DNA of 64,000 bases from Blautia_A aquisgranensis (lineage in GTDB: Bacteria; Bacillota; Clostridia; Lachnospirales; Lachnospiraceae): the NCBI RefSeq assembly GCF_040096615.1, contig NZ_JBBMEJ010000002.1:62001-126000 (forward strand), given 5' to 3'. The notes below the pieces were generated by a model. That model had not been told where the DNA came from and did no database searches. It saw only the letters and a program-made list of their open reading frames with translations. The translations under genes were made by a program, and so were the position numbers. This document shows positions 33,024-41,787 of the stretch, in pieces (positions within the stretch are counted from its first letter, which is position 1; every line of letters begins with the position of its first letter).

Positions 33024-34331
33024 ATGAAGAAAAAAGCAATGGCATTAGTTATGGTTGCAGCAACAGCAATTTCATTGATGGCAGGATCCTTAAGCGTAAG
33101 CGCAGCAACAGATCCTGACACATCAGCAGAAAAAAAGATCAAGGTTCTTTCAATCTGGGCAGAGGACAGCGCAGATGGAAAAATCCTTACAGGAATGCTT
33201 GACAACTACACCAAAGATGTAAATCCGAATTTCAGCTATGAATATGAGTATGTATCAGCTTCAGACCTGAGCACAAAGATTTCCACACTGGTAGCATCCA
33301 ACGATCTTCCTGATCTGTTTGCTTACTCAGCAGGTGTTCCGTTAAGAGAGCTGATCCAGGCAGGAAAAGTTGTAAATGTTTCCGAAGAGCTTAAAGCAAT
33401 GGGCGATGAGGACAAAGTCATGGACAGTGCAAAGAGTATCATGACTTCTCTTTCTGACACAGATGATCTGTATGATCTTCCATTCGGAATGAATATCGAG
33501 GGATTCTGGTACAACAAATCTGTATTTGAGGATGCAGGCGTAGAAGTACCGACAACATGGGATGAGCTCCTTCAGGTATGTGACACATTAAAAGAAAAAG
33601 GAATTCAGCCGATCGCAACAGGCGGATCTGACAAATGGCCTACAACACGTATCGTAAACGCTTACGCATATCGTACAATGGGCGCAGATGCAGTTAAGAA
33701 AGCATGCGAGGGCGAGACAAAATTCACAGATGACGGATTTGTAGCAGCAGCTCAGATGGTAGCAGATATGGCAGACAAAGGATACTTTGGCGAAGGTGCT
33801 ACAACAGTTGATAACACAACTGCTGAGGGAATGTTATTAAATGGTCAGTGTGCAATGCTCTATGACGGAAGCTGGTTCACATCTTCCATTACAGATGAGG
33901 AGACAAACCCGTCCGGAGAGGACAACATCGGATTCATGGGAGTTCCTGTAGTTGATGAATCTGTAAGCGAAGCTTCCGAGCTTCCTGCAAACTGTGGTAA
34001 CATCCTTTGCCTGTCTCAGGACAAATATGACGGAGCAATGGCAGGATTCTTACAGTACTTCGTTGAGAACGTTGGTAACTACGCGATGGGCGACTATCAG
34101 TCAGTACGTGGTTATACATACGATGTAGATACAAAAGATATCAGCTCTGTTACCCAGACAGTAATTGATGCTATCGCTGATGCAAAGACTTCTACCGCAT
34201 GGTGGGAAGCATACATGAATGATGAGACAAAAGCAACTGCACAGGATAATATTCAGTCTGTATTAAATGGAGATATGGATGGAGCCGCTTATATGGATTC
34301 CATTGAGGAAGCATATACAATCAGCAACTAA
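33024..34331 (+). CDS. ABC sugar transporter, extracellular binding protein
   Basis: 435-residue family 1 (MalE/UgpB-like) solute-binding protein. Start ATG 33024 after AGGAGG; the longer in-frame ORF from 32955 is not used. The N-terminus (KKKAMALVMVAATAISLMAGSLSVSAA) is a signal peptide, but the usual lipobox cysteine of Gram-positive binding proteins is absent: at the expected place the sequence is LMAGS. The mature domain has IKVLSIWAEDS.., DLPDLFAYSAG.., GQCAMLYDGSWF typical of sugar binding proteins. Neighbours (two permeases, GH127) point to an arabinose-containing oligosaccharide. No ATPase gene is nearby; a shared MsmK/MalK-type ATPase is presumed. Confidence 0.9.
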   Translation: MKKKAMALVMVAATAISLMAGSLSVSAATDPDTSAEKKIKVLSIWAEDSADGKILTGMLDNYTKDVNPNFSYEYEYVSASDLSTKISTLVASNDLPDLFAYSAGVPLRELIQAGKVVNVSEELKAMGDEDKVMDSAKSIMTSLSDTDDLYDLPFGMNIEGFWYNKSVFEDAGVEVPTTWDELLQVCDTLKEKGIQPIATGGSDKWPTTRIVNAYAYRTMGADAVKKACEGETKFTDDGFVAAAQMVADMADKGYFGEGATTVDNTTAEGMLLNGQCAMLYDGSWFTSSITDEETNPSGEDNIGFMGVPVVDESVSEASELPANCGNILCLSQDKYDGAMAGFLQYFVENVGNYAMGDYQSVRGYTYDVDTKDISSVTQTVIDAIADAKTSTAWWEAYMNDETKATAQDNIQSVLNGDMDGAAYMDSIEEAYTISN

Positions 34332-34354
34332 GCTGTAAGATCAACGGACTAATT

Positions 34355-34407
34355 AAGAGTATTGGGAGTGGCAGGATAACAGTTATGTCATTTTCAATAC
34401 TCTTTTT
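34355..34407 (+). terminator. Intercistronic stem-loop after the binding-protein gene
   Basis: AAGAGTATTG (34355-34364) pairs with CAATACTCTT (34395-34404), followed by TTT. Placed between binding-protein and permease genes, it probably acts as a partial terminator or mRNA stabiliser that gives an excess of binding protein. Confidence 0.75.
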
Positions 34408-34429
34408 ATGAGAAAGGCAAGGAAACAGG

Positions 34430-35311
34430 ATGAAACATGTATTAGGAAATAAAAAGGCAATTGCGCTGTTTGTTGTTCCGGGGCTGATTCTTTATGTGGG
34501 ACTGGTATTCGTACCTGTAATCTGGTCCTTTGTATATTCTTTATATTCAGGAACACCGGGACTTAGCTGGAGCTTCAGCGGCCTTAAGAATTATTCAAAA
34601 CTTCTGATCGACTCAAAATTCCACGAATCACTTATGGTAACGATCCGGTATATTCTTACCACCATGCTTGGTATGGTAGTGCTGGGACTGGCACTTGCCA
34701 TGATGTATCGCTTCTGGCTTGTTAAATTCAAGAACCTGATCCGTACTATCACATTTTTCCCGGTAATCCTCCCGACAGTAGCCGTTGGACAGCTGTTTCG
34801 TAAAATCTATGAGATCCAGCCGAATTATGGTCTGTTAAACAGCATTCTGGATGCAGTTGGTCTTCATGATCAGGTACAGGCATGGATCGGACAGGCAAGT
34901 ACAGCCTTGGGATGCCTGAGTGTTATGGATATCTGGGTATCTGTTGGTTTCTATGCGGTAATTTTTTACGGTGGTCTTATTGATATTCCTGATGATGTTA
35001 TTGAAGCCGCAAAAGTTGATGGATGTAATTCCTGGCAGATGTTTAAAAATATTATCTTTCCGTTACTTCGTCCGATTACAATCACATGTCTTGTATTTGC
35101 ATTTGCAGGTACTGTTAAAGTATTTGAATCTGCAATTGCCCTTACCAACGGTGGTCCTGGAAATGCAACAACAACCTTATCCATGTATATGTATAATGTA
35201 GCATTTGAATATAGAAATTATGGATATGGAAGTGCGATTGCTATTGTTATTTTCCTGATCTGTATTATCGGAACAAGAATTATTCGTTTCTTTGATGTAA
35301 AGGAGGCATAA
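34430..35311 (+). CDS. ABC sugar transporter permease (MalF/UgpA type)
   Basis: 293 residues, six predicted TM segments starting at IALFVVPGLILYVGLVFVPVIWSF. The EAA loop that docks the ATPase is DDVIEAAKVDGCNSWQMFKNIIFPLLRP (about residues 183-210). First of a permease pair, in the same operon as the binding protein. Ribosome binding site is AAGGCAAGGA. The heterodimeric channel would import the sugar recognised by the binding protein. Confidence 0.93.
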   Translation: MKHVLGNKKAIALFVVPGLILYVGLVFVPVIWSFVYSLYSGTPGLSWSFSGLKNYSKLLIDSKFHESLMVTIRYILTTMLGMVVLGLALAMMYRFWLVKFKNLIRTITFFPVILPTVAVGQLFRKIYEIQPNYGLLNSILDAVGLHDQVQAWIGQASTALGCLSVMDIWVSVGFYAVIFYGGLIDIPDDVIEAAKVDGCNSWQMFKNIIFPLLRPITITCLVFAFAGTVKVFESAIALTNGGPGNATTTLSMYMYNVAFEYRNYGYGSAIAIVIFLICIIGTRIIRFFDVKEA

Positions 35312-35314
35312 AAA

Positions 35315-36154
35315 ATGGGAAAAAAGACAATCACCCCGGTGGATGTTATCAAAAAAATCATTATTATAATGGTTGTAATTGTTGATGCGTATCCTATTTT
35401 CTGGTTGTTTACATGTGCGTTTAAAAAGTCATCTGAGTTTGTAACAAAGCCATCTTTTGCACTTCCGGACGGATTTTATCTTAAAAATTTTGTGGAAGCA
35501 TGGACAAGAGGAAATATGGGGCTGTACTTTAAAAACAGTTTGATCTATACAGCACTGGCACTTGTATTTATTGTGATTTTAAGTATGACAATCGGTTTTG
35601 CGGTAACTCAGATGGAATGGAAAATGAAAAACTTCTTTGCAGACTTTTTCCTTCTGGGACTTATGGTTCCGGTTGCAACTGCACTGCTTCCACTGTTTCA
35701 GATCTACAATAATACAGGACTTACAAATACAAGACTTTGCCTGGTACTGACTTATATCGCATTTGGCCTTTCTCTTTCTATCTTCCTTGTAACAGGATAT
35801 ATGAGATCTCTTCCAAGGGAAATTCTTGAGGCAAGTGTTATTGACGGATGCGGAATTTATTCCATGATGTGGCATATTGTTTTCCCGCTGATGAAAAATG
35901 CCGCAGTTACTGTTCTGGTTCTGCAGTTTTTCTATAAATGGAATGACCTGCTGTTTTCCATGACATTTATCAGTGACAGCAAACTGAAAACAATACAGAC
36001 CGGACTTCTCTATTTTGAGAATGAGTTCGGAACAAAAGACTGGGGTGCGATCTTTGCGTCTATCGCGATCAGCGTATTCCCGATGCTTATCATCTATATG
36101 ATTCTTAACAAGACAGTAATCGAAGGTATGACAAGTGGAGCTGTAAAAGGCTGA
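35315..36154 (+). CDS. ABC sugar transporter permease (MalG/UgpE type)
   Basis: 279 residues, six TM segments. The EAA loop reads PREILEASVIDGCGIYSMMWHIVFPLMK (about residues 168-195). Starts 3 nt after the first permease, with AAAGGAGG just upstream. Partner half of the membrane channel. The C-terminus ends in KTVIEGMTSGAVKG, a conserved ending in this family. Confidence 0.93.
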   Translation: MGKKTITPVDVIKKIIIIMVVIVDAYPIFWLFTCAFKKSSEFVTKPSFALPDGFYLKNFVEAWTRGNMGLYFKNSLIYTALALVFIVILSMTIGFAVTQMEWKMKNFFADFFLLGLMVPVATALLPLFQIYNNTGLTNTRLCLVLTYIAFGLSLSIFLVTGYMRSLPREILEASVIDGCGIYSMMWHIVFPLMKNAAVTVLVLQFFYKWNDLLFSMTFISDSKLKTIQTGLLYFENEFGTKDWGAIFASIAISVFPMLIIYMILNKTVIEGMTSGAVKG

Positions 36155-36170
36155 TTTTAGGAGGAAAAAC

Positions 36171-38126
36171 ATGCTTGCGGATACAAGAAAATCGAAATAT
36201 GCAAAAGTAAGCGGAGCAGAATATGACCAGATCAAATGGACCGGCGGTTTCTGGAAAAATGTTGTGGAGAGCTGTGCAGAGAGTACAGTTCCCCACCTCC
36301 AGAAAATGTTCGAGGCACTGGATGCGGGACATGTAGTTGAAAATTTCCGTATCTGTGCAGGAGAAAAAAGCGGCGAGTTTGGCGGCAGTGATTTTGGTGA
36401 CGGAGATTTTTACAAATGGATGGAGGCCCAGCTTTATTCCGCAGAACAGCTTCAGGACCAGAGCCGTCTGGACAAGCTGGACGAATATATCGACCTGATC
36501 GGACGCGCCCAGGAAGAGGATGGATATATTTCCACAAAACAGATTATTGGCATGCGTAATGGTACCCGTAAGGGACGTCTGGGAGATATTAACGAATTTG
36601 AAGTTTACAATATGGGACATCTGTTTACTTCTGCGTGTCTTTATAAAAGAATCACAGGAAAAGAAAACTTCCTGAATATTGCAAGAAAAGCAGCAGATTT
36701 TCTGGAAAATATGTATGCGGAAGCAGAGAAAAAAGGGGAAGTACAGACTGCTGTGTGCCCGTCACATTACATGGGACTTATTGAAATGTACCGTACCACC
36801 GGAGAAAAAAAATACCTGGATCTGGCACACAAGGCGATTGTACTGCGTGATTCCGTGAAGGAAGGCATGGACGATAATCAGGACAGACTGCCCTTAAAAG
36901 AACACGAGAAGATTATAGGACATGCAGTGAGAGCAACATATCTTTATGCAGGTGTGGCAGATCTTTATGCAGAAGAAGGGGACAAAGAATATTTAGATGT
37001 TCTTCACAAGGTCTGGAAAAATATGGTTAATACCAAAATTTATCTTACAGGCGGTGTGGGGGCGTTATATAACGGAGCCTCTCCTTACGGTGATTTCTGG
37101 AACCATCAGCTGATCCATCAGGCATTCGGATATGAGTATCAGCTTCCGAATGTGACTGCATATAATGAAACCTGTGCATCAATCGGTCTTGTGATGTGGG
37201 CATACAGAATGTTTCTTATTGAACCGAAAGCAGAGTACTTTGATGTGATTGAGCGGGCTCTTCTGAATGTAAATCTGGCAGCTGTAAGTCTGGATGGAAA
37301 GAAATTTTTCTATGAAAATATGCTGCGCAGAGCAAAGAAGCTGGAATATAAACTGATCTGGCCGCTTACACGTACAGAATATCTTATCAGTTACTGCTGT
37401 CCTCCGAATCTTGCACGTATGGTAACGCAGTCCGGAGAGTATGCGTATACCGTATCTGATGACAGTATTTATACCGGTATATACGGAGAATGTGAAGCAG
37501 CACTTACCCTTAAGAACGGAGCGGCATTTACTCTGAAGCAAAAAACAGAGTATCCGTATGATGGAAAAATCACATTCGAATTCAAAAATGTCACCTGCGA
37601 TAAACCAGTTATATTAAATCTGAGAATTCCAAAATGGGCAGAAGCAGGAAGTATAAAAACCGCTCAGGGGGAAAAAATGCTTGATAAAACCATGAGGGAG
37701 AGCTATCAGTCGGTTCACATTGAAAAGCTTGCAGGAGCTAAAATTGAGCTTGAATTGAAAATGCCGGTCAGATTTACCATGGCGCATCCTATGGTTGAAG
37801 AAGACAGCCAGCTTATTGCAGTAGAAAAAGGTCCTCTGGTATATTGTATGGAAAGCCCCGATGCGAATACAGATACGCTGGATGATATCTGCATCAATAT
37901 TCACAGCACATTCAAAGAAAGTAAAATGCAGATTAAAAACAGAGAAATCGGAATTCTGGAAACGGAGGCATATCGGATTATTCATGAAGAATATAATCCG
38001 AAAGAATTGTATCAGTCTTTTACAGGAGAGAAAAAACAGAGTATACAGGTGCGGCTGATTCCGTATTTTGCATGGGATAACCGTGAATATGGAGAAATGC
38101 GTATCTGGATGCCATGGAGAGAATAA
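36171..38126 (+). CDS. GH127 beta-L-arabinofuranosidase, cytoplasmic
   Basis: 651-residue glycoside hydrolase of family 127 (HypBA1-like), releasing L-arabinose from short beta-L-arabinofuranosides. HypBA1 uses a zinc-bound cysteine nucleophile with Glu338, Cys340, Cys417 and Cys418; the equivalents are visible as NETCAS (about residue 333) and YCCPPNLAR (about 408). There is no signal peptide, so it acts inside the cell on imported oligosaccharide, consistent with the upstream ABC genes. (alpha/alpha)6 barrel followed by beta-sandwich domains as in the family. The gene follows the second permease by 16 nt with TTAGGAGG. Confidence 0.9.
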   Translation: MLADTRKSKYAKVSGAEYDQIKWTGGFWKNVVESCAESTVPHLQKMFEALDAGHVVENFRICAGEKSGEFGGSDFGDGDFYKWMEAQLYSAEQLQDQSRLDKLDEYIDLIGRAQEEDGYISTKQIIGMRNGTRKGRLGDINEFEVYNMGHLFTSACLYKRITGKENFLNIARKAADFLENMYAEAEKKGEVQTAVCPSHYMGLIEMYRTTGEKKYLDLAHKAIVLRDSVKEGMDDNQDRLPLKEHEKIIGHAVRATYLYAGVADLYAEEGDKEYLDVLHKVWKNMVNTKIYLTGGVGALYNGASPYGDFWNHQLIHQAFGYEYQLPNVTAYNETCASIGLVMWAYRMFLIEPKAEYFDVIERALLNVNLAAVSLDGKKFFYENMLRRAKKLEYKLIWPLTRTEYLISYCCPPNLARMVTQSGEYAYTVSDDSIYTGIYGECEAALTLKNGAAFTLKQKTEYPYDGKITFEFKNVTCDKPVILNLRIPKWAEAGSIKTAQGEKMLDKTMRESYQSVHIEKLAGAKIELELKMPVRFTMAHPMVEEDSQLIAVEKGPLVYCMESPDANTDTLDDICINIHSTFKESKMQIKNREIGILETEAYRIIHEEYNPKELYQSFTGEKKQSIQVRLIPYFAWDNREYGEMRIWMPWRE

Positions 38127-38143
38127 AAAATCCCTGAAAAGAC

Positions 38144-38173
38144 TTGACATATGGATTTTCCCCAACCTATAAT
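38144..38173 (+). promoter_or_regulatory. Promoter of the ileS T-box operon
   Basis: TTGACA at 38144-38149, 18-nt spacer, TATAAT at 38168-38173, immediately upstream of the T-box leader. No rho-independent terminator is evident between the GH127 stop and this promoter. Confidence 0.8.
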
Positions 38174-38179
38174 ATACAC

Positions 38180-38518
38180 CGTATATAGAAAAAGCAATGA
38201 CGGAGACAGTATGTTATACGGAAAGCCTTACAGCAGATGCTTTCAGCGAACGGGGATGGTGCAAGCCCGTGGTGAATAAGTATGGCAGAATATCACTCCC
38301 GAGCTTCAGTTCTGAAGAGATTAAGTAAGAGCTGACGGATTTCCTCCGTTACAGGGAACATATATCGGCAGATACAAAGATGTCCGCCATGCAGAGACAT
38401 GGATAATGGCGTCCCCACAGGATAGAGTTGAGGGAGGCCGGACAACAGGCCCGTATAATGTAACAGGTGGTACAGCGAATCAGACTTCGTCCTTTTACAG
38501 GATGGGGTCTTTTTTTAT
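38180..38518 (+). ncRNA. T-box riboswitch (isoleucine) controlling ileS
   Basis: The T-box sequence AGGTGGTACAGCGA (38465-38478) is followed by a terminator: AGACTTCGTCCT (38482-38493) pairs with AGGATGGGGTCT (38499-38510) and runs into T8. The upstream about 280 nt fold as Stem I and related helices; ATC at 38292-38294 in GAATATCAC is a plausible isoleucine specifier. Uncharged tRNA-Ile pairing with the T-box would stabilise the antiterminator. Confidence 0.9.
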
Positions 38519-38622
38519 AAGTGCCCGAAACACTGGCACGATCAAGTATCTGTGAGAAAAGAATCAGTTACTGTCCGGTTTATGGGACAGTAATCAGTAA
38601 TCAGACACAGGAGGGAAAAGTT

Positions 38623-41600
38623 GTGTATCGTAAAGTTGACACGAATCTGAATTTTGTTGACCGCGAAAAAGAAGTCGAGAAATTCTGGAAAGACAACAAG
38701 ATTTTTGAAAAAAGTATGGACAGCCGTAAAGAGGGCGAGACATACACATTTTATGACGGACCGCCTACCGCTAACGGTAAGCCGCACATCGGACATGTTC
38801 TGACACGAGTTATCAAGGATATGATCCCGAGATACCGTACAATGAAGGGCTACATGGTTCCGAGAAAAGCAGGATGGGATACTCACGGACTTCCGGTTGA
38901 GCTTGAGGTTGAGAAGAAGCTTGGTCTTGACGGAAAAGAGCAGATCGAGGAGTACGGAATCGAGCCGTTCATCCAGCAGTGTAAAGAGAGCGTATGGAAA
39001 TACAAAGGAATGTGGGAGGACTTCTCCTCTACTGTTGGTTTCTGGGCCGACATGGAGCATCCTTATGTAACATACGACAACAATTTCATCGAGTCCGAGT
39101 GGTGGGCACTGAAAGAAATCTGGAACAAAGGTCTTCTTTACAAAGGCTTCAAGATCGTTCCTTACTGCCCGCGTTGTGGAACTCCGCTTTCCGCACAGGA
39201 GGTTTCCCAGGGCTACAAGACTGTTAAAGAGCGCTCTGCGATCGTGCGTTTCAAGGTTGTTGGTGAGGACGCATACTTCCTGGCATGGACAACAACACCG
39301 TGGACACTTCCGTCCAACGTTGCACTTTGTGTAAACCCGGATGAGATCTACTGTAAGGTAAAAGCAGCAGACGGCTATACTTATTATATGGCAGAAGCAC
39401 TTCTGGACAAGGTTCTCGGCAAGCTTGCAAAGGATGATGAGCCTGCATATGAGATCCTTGAGAAATATAAAGGAACAGATCTTGAGCGTAAGGAATATGA
39501 GCCGCTTTTTGCATGCACAGGAGAGGCAGCAGCAAAACAGCGTAAAAAAGCCCATTTCGTAACCTGTGACAACTACGTTACCATGAGCGATGGTACCGGT
39601 ATCGTTCATATCGCACCTGCATTTGGTGAGGATGACAGCCGTGTCGGACGTGAGTATGACCTTCCGTTCGTACAGTTCGTAGACGGACAGGGTAACATGA
39701 CAAAAGAAACACCATACGCAGGTGTATTCGTAAAGAAAGCGGACCCGATGGTTCTCACAGATCTTGACAAAGAGGGCAAGCTTTTTGATGCGCCGAAATT
39801 CGAGCATGATTATCCGCACTGTTGGAGATGTGACACACCGCTTATCTACTATGCACGTGAGTCCTGGTTTATCAAGATGACAGCAGTAAAGGATGATCTG
39901 ATCCGCAATAATAATACAATTAACTGGATTCCGGAGAGCATCGGTAAGGGACGTTTCGGTGACTGGCTTGAGAACGTTCAGGACTGGGGTATTTCCAGAA
40001 ACCGTTACTGGGGAACACCACTGAATATCTGGCAGTGTGAGTGCGGACATATGGAATCCGTAGGAAGCCGCCAGGATCTCTATGAGAAGAGTGGTGACGA
40101 GCGTGCGAAGACTATCGAGCTTCACCGCCCATACATTGATGACATCACCATGAAGTGCCCGGACTGCGGAAAGACCATGCACCGTGTACCGGAGGTAATT
40201 GACTGCTGGTTCGATTCAGGAGCAATGCCTTTTGCACAGCATCATTATCCATTTGAGAATAAAGACCTGTTTGAGCAGCAGTTCCCGGCAGACTTTATTT
40301 CAGAGGCTGTTGACCAGACAAGAGGATGGTTCTACTCCCTTCTTGCTGAGTCCACACTGCTTTTCAACAAGGCTCCGTATAAGAATGTAATCGTTCTGGG
40401 ACATGTGCAGGATGAGAACGGACAGAAGATGAGTAAGTCCAAGGGAAATGCCGTAGATCCGTTTGACGCACTGAACAAATACGGCGCAGATGCTATCCGC
40501 TGGTATTTCTACATCAACAGTGCTCCATGGCTTCCGAACCGTTTCCACGGCAAGGCAGTTGTAGAAGGACAGAGAAAATTCATGAGCACTCTGTGGAACA
40601 CCTACGCATTCTTCGTACTGTATGCAAACATTGACAATTTTGACGCAACTAAATATACTTTAGATTACGATAAGCTTCCGGTTATGGATAAATGGCTGCT
40701 CAGCAAACTGAATACCATGGTGAAGACTGTCGATGAGGATCTTGGTTCCTATAAAATTCCGGAGGCTGCAAGAGCACTTCAGGAATTTGTTGACGATATG
40801 AGTAACTGGTATGTAAGAAGAAGCCGTGAGCGTTTCTGGGCAAAGGGCATGGAGCAGGATAAGATCAATGCTTACATGACACTTTACACAGCACTGGTAA
40901 CTGTTGCCAAGGCTGCAGCTCCGATGATTCCGTTTATGACTGAGGATATCTACCAGAACCTTGTAAGAAGCATTGATGCAGACGCTCCGGAGAGTATCCA
41001 TCTCTGTGATTACCCGGAGGTAAACGAGGCATGGATCGACAAGGATCTTGAGGCGAACATGGAAGAGCTTCTTGAGATCGTTGTTCTCGGACGTGCATGC
41101 AGAAATACTGCAAACATCAAGAACCGTCAGCCGATCGGAACCATGTATGTAAAAGCTGAGAAAGCTATGGATAAATTCTACACAGATATCATCGCAGATG
41201 AGCTCAATGTAAAAGAAGTGAAATTCGCAGATGATGTAGAGTCTTTCATTTCCTACAGCTTCAAGCCACAGCTTCGTACAGTAGGACCGAAATACGGCAA
41301 GCTTCTGAATGGCATCCGTACCGCACTCTCCGAGATCGACGGAACCGCTGCAATGAAAGAGCTGAGAGACAATGGTGTTCTCGTTCTTGACATTGACGGA
41401 AACAAGGTCGAGCTTGCAGAGGAAGACTTATTGATCGAAACAGCCCAGAGCGAGGGCTATGTTACAGAGACAGACGGTGAGACATCCGTTGTCCTTGATA
41501 CAAACCTGACACCTGAACTGATCCAGGAGGGCTTTGTCCGCGAGATCATCAGCAAGGTTCAGACCATGCGTAAAGAGGCTGGTTTCGAAGTCATGGACAA

Positions 41601-41787
41601 GATTATTGTCTATGCAAAAGATAACGACAAGATCATGGATATCATGAAAGCAAACCAGGATGAGATCAAACGTGAAGTACTGGCAGAAAACATTGTTCTG
41701 GGAGAAGCAGAGGGTTACACCAAAGAATGGAACATCAACAAAGAGGCTGTAACACTGGGAGTATCCAAAGTACAGGAGGAAAACTAA
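38623..41787 (+). CDS. ileS: Isoleucyl-tRNA synthetase
   Basis: 1054 residues. Class I synthetase with HIGH motif as PHIGHVL (about residue 47) and KMSKS as KMSKSKG (about 603); a CP1 editing domain lies between, and an anticodon-binding domain follows. Start is GTG 38623, 7 nt after AGGAGGG; a longer open frame to 38521 runs back into the T-box terminator and is not used. Sequence features (FYDGPPTANGKPHIGH, SQGYKTVKERSAIVRF) resemble the second bacterial IleRS type, which in several species is less sensitive to mupirocin; that is inference. The stop overlaps the glgP start (TAATG). Confidence 0.95.
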   Translation: MYRKVDTNLNFVDREKEVEKFWKDNKIFEKSMDSRKEGETYTFYDGPPTANGKPHIGHVLTRVIKDMIPRYRTMKGYMVPRKAGWDTHGLPVELEVEKKLGLDGKEQIEEYGIEPFIQQCKESVWKYKGMWEDFSSTVGFWADMEHPYVTYDNNFIESEWWALKEIWNKGLLYKGFKIVPYCPRCGTPLSAQEVSQGYKTVKERSAIVRFKVVGEDAYFLAWTTTPWTLPSNVALCVNPDEIYCKVKAADGYTYYMAEALLDKVLGKLAKDDEPAYEILEKYKGTDLERKEYEPLFACTGEAAAKQRKKAHFVTCDNYVTMSDGTGIVHIAPAFGEDDSRVGREYDLPFVQFVDGQGNMTKETPYAGVFVKKADPMVLTDLDKEGKLFDAPKFEHDYPHCWRCDTPLIYYARESWFIKMTAVKDDLIRNNNTINWIPESIGKGRFGDWLENVQDWGISRNRYWGTPLNIWQCECGHMESVGSRQDLYEKSGDERAKTIELHRPYIDDITMKCPDCGKTMHRVPEVIDCWFDSGAMPFAQHHYPFENKDLFEQQFPADFISEAVDQTRGWFYSLLAESTLLFNKAPYKNVIVLGHVQDENGQKMSKSKGNAVDPFDALNKYGADAIRWYFYINSAPWLPNRFHGKAVVEGQRKFMSTLWNTYAFFVLYANIDNFDATKYTLDYDKLPVMDKWLLSKLNTMVKTVDEDLGSYKIPEAARALQEFVDDMSNWYVRRSRERFWAKGMEQDKINAYMTLYTALVTVAKAAAPMIPFMTEDIYQNLVRSIDADAPESIHLCDYPEVNEAWIDKDLEANMEELLEIVVLGRACRNTANIKNRQPIGTMYVKAEKAMDKFYTDIIADELNVKEVKFADDVESFISYSFKPQLRTVGPKYGKLLNGIRTALSEIDGTAAMKELRDNGVLVLDIDGNKVELAEEDLLIETAQSEGYVTETDGETSVVLDTNLTPELIQEGFVREIISKVQTMRKEAGFEVMDKIIVYAKDNDKIMDIMKANQDEIKREVLAENIVLGEAEGYTKEWNINKEAVTLGVSKVQEEN

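Noticed and set aside
38542..40182. 546-codon open frame on the minus strand opposite ileS
   Set aside because: It is a shadow of the strongly supported ileS frame; the translation is Cys/Leu/Ile/Val-rich with no motif and no ribosome binding site.
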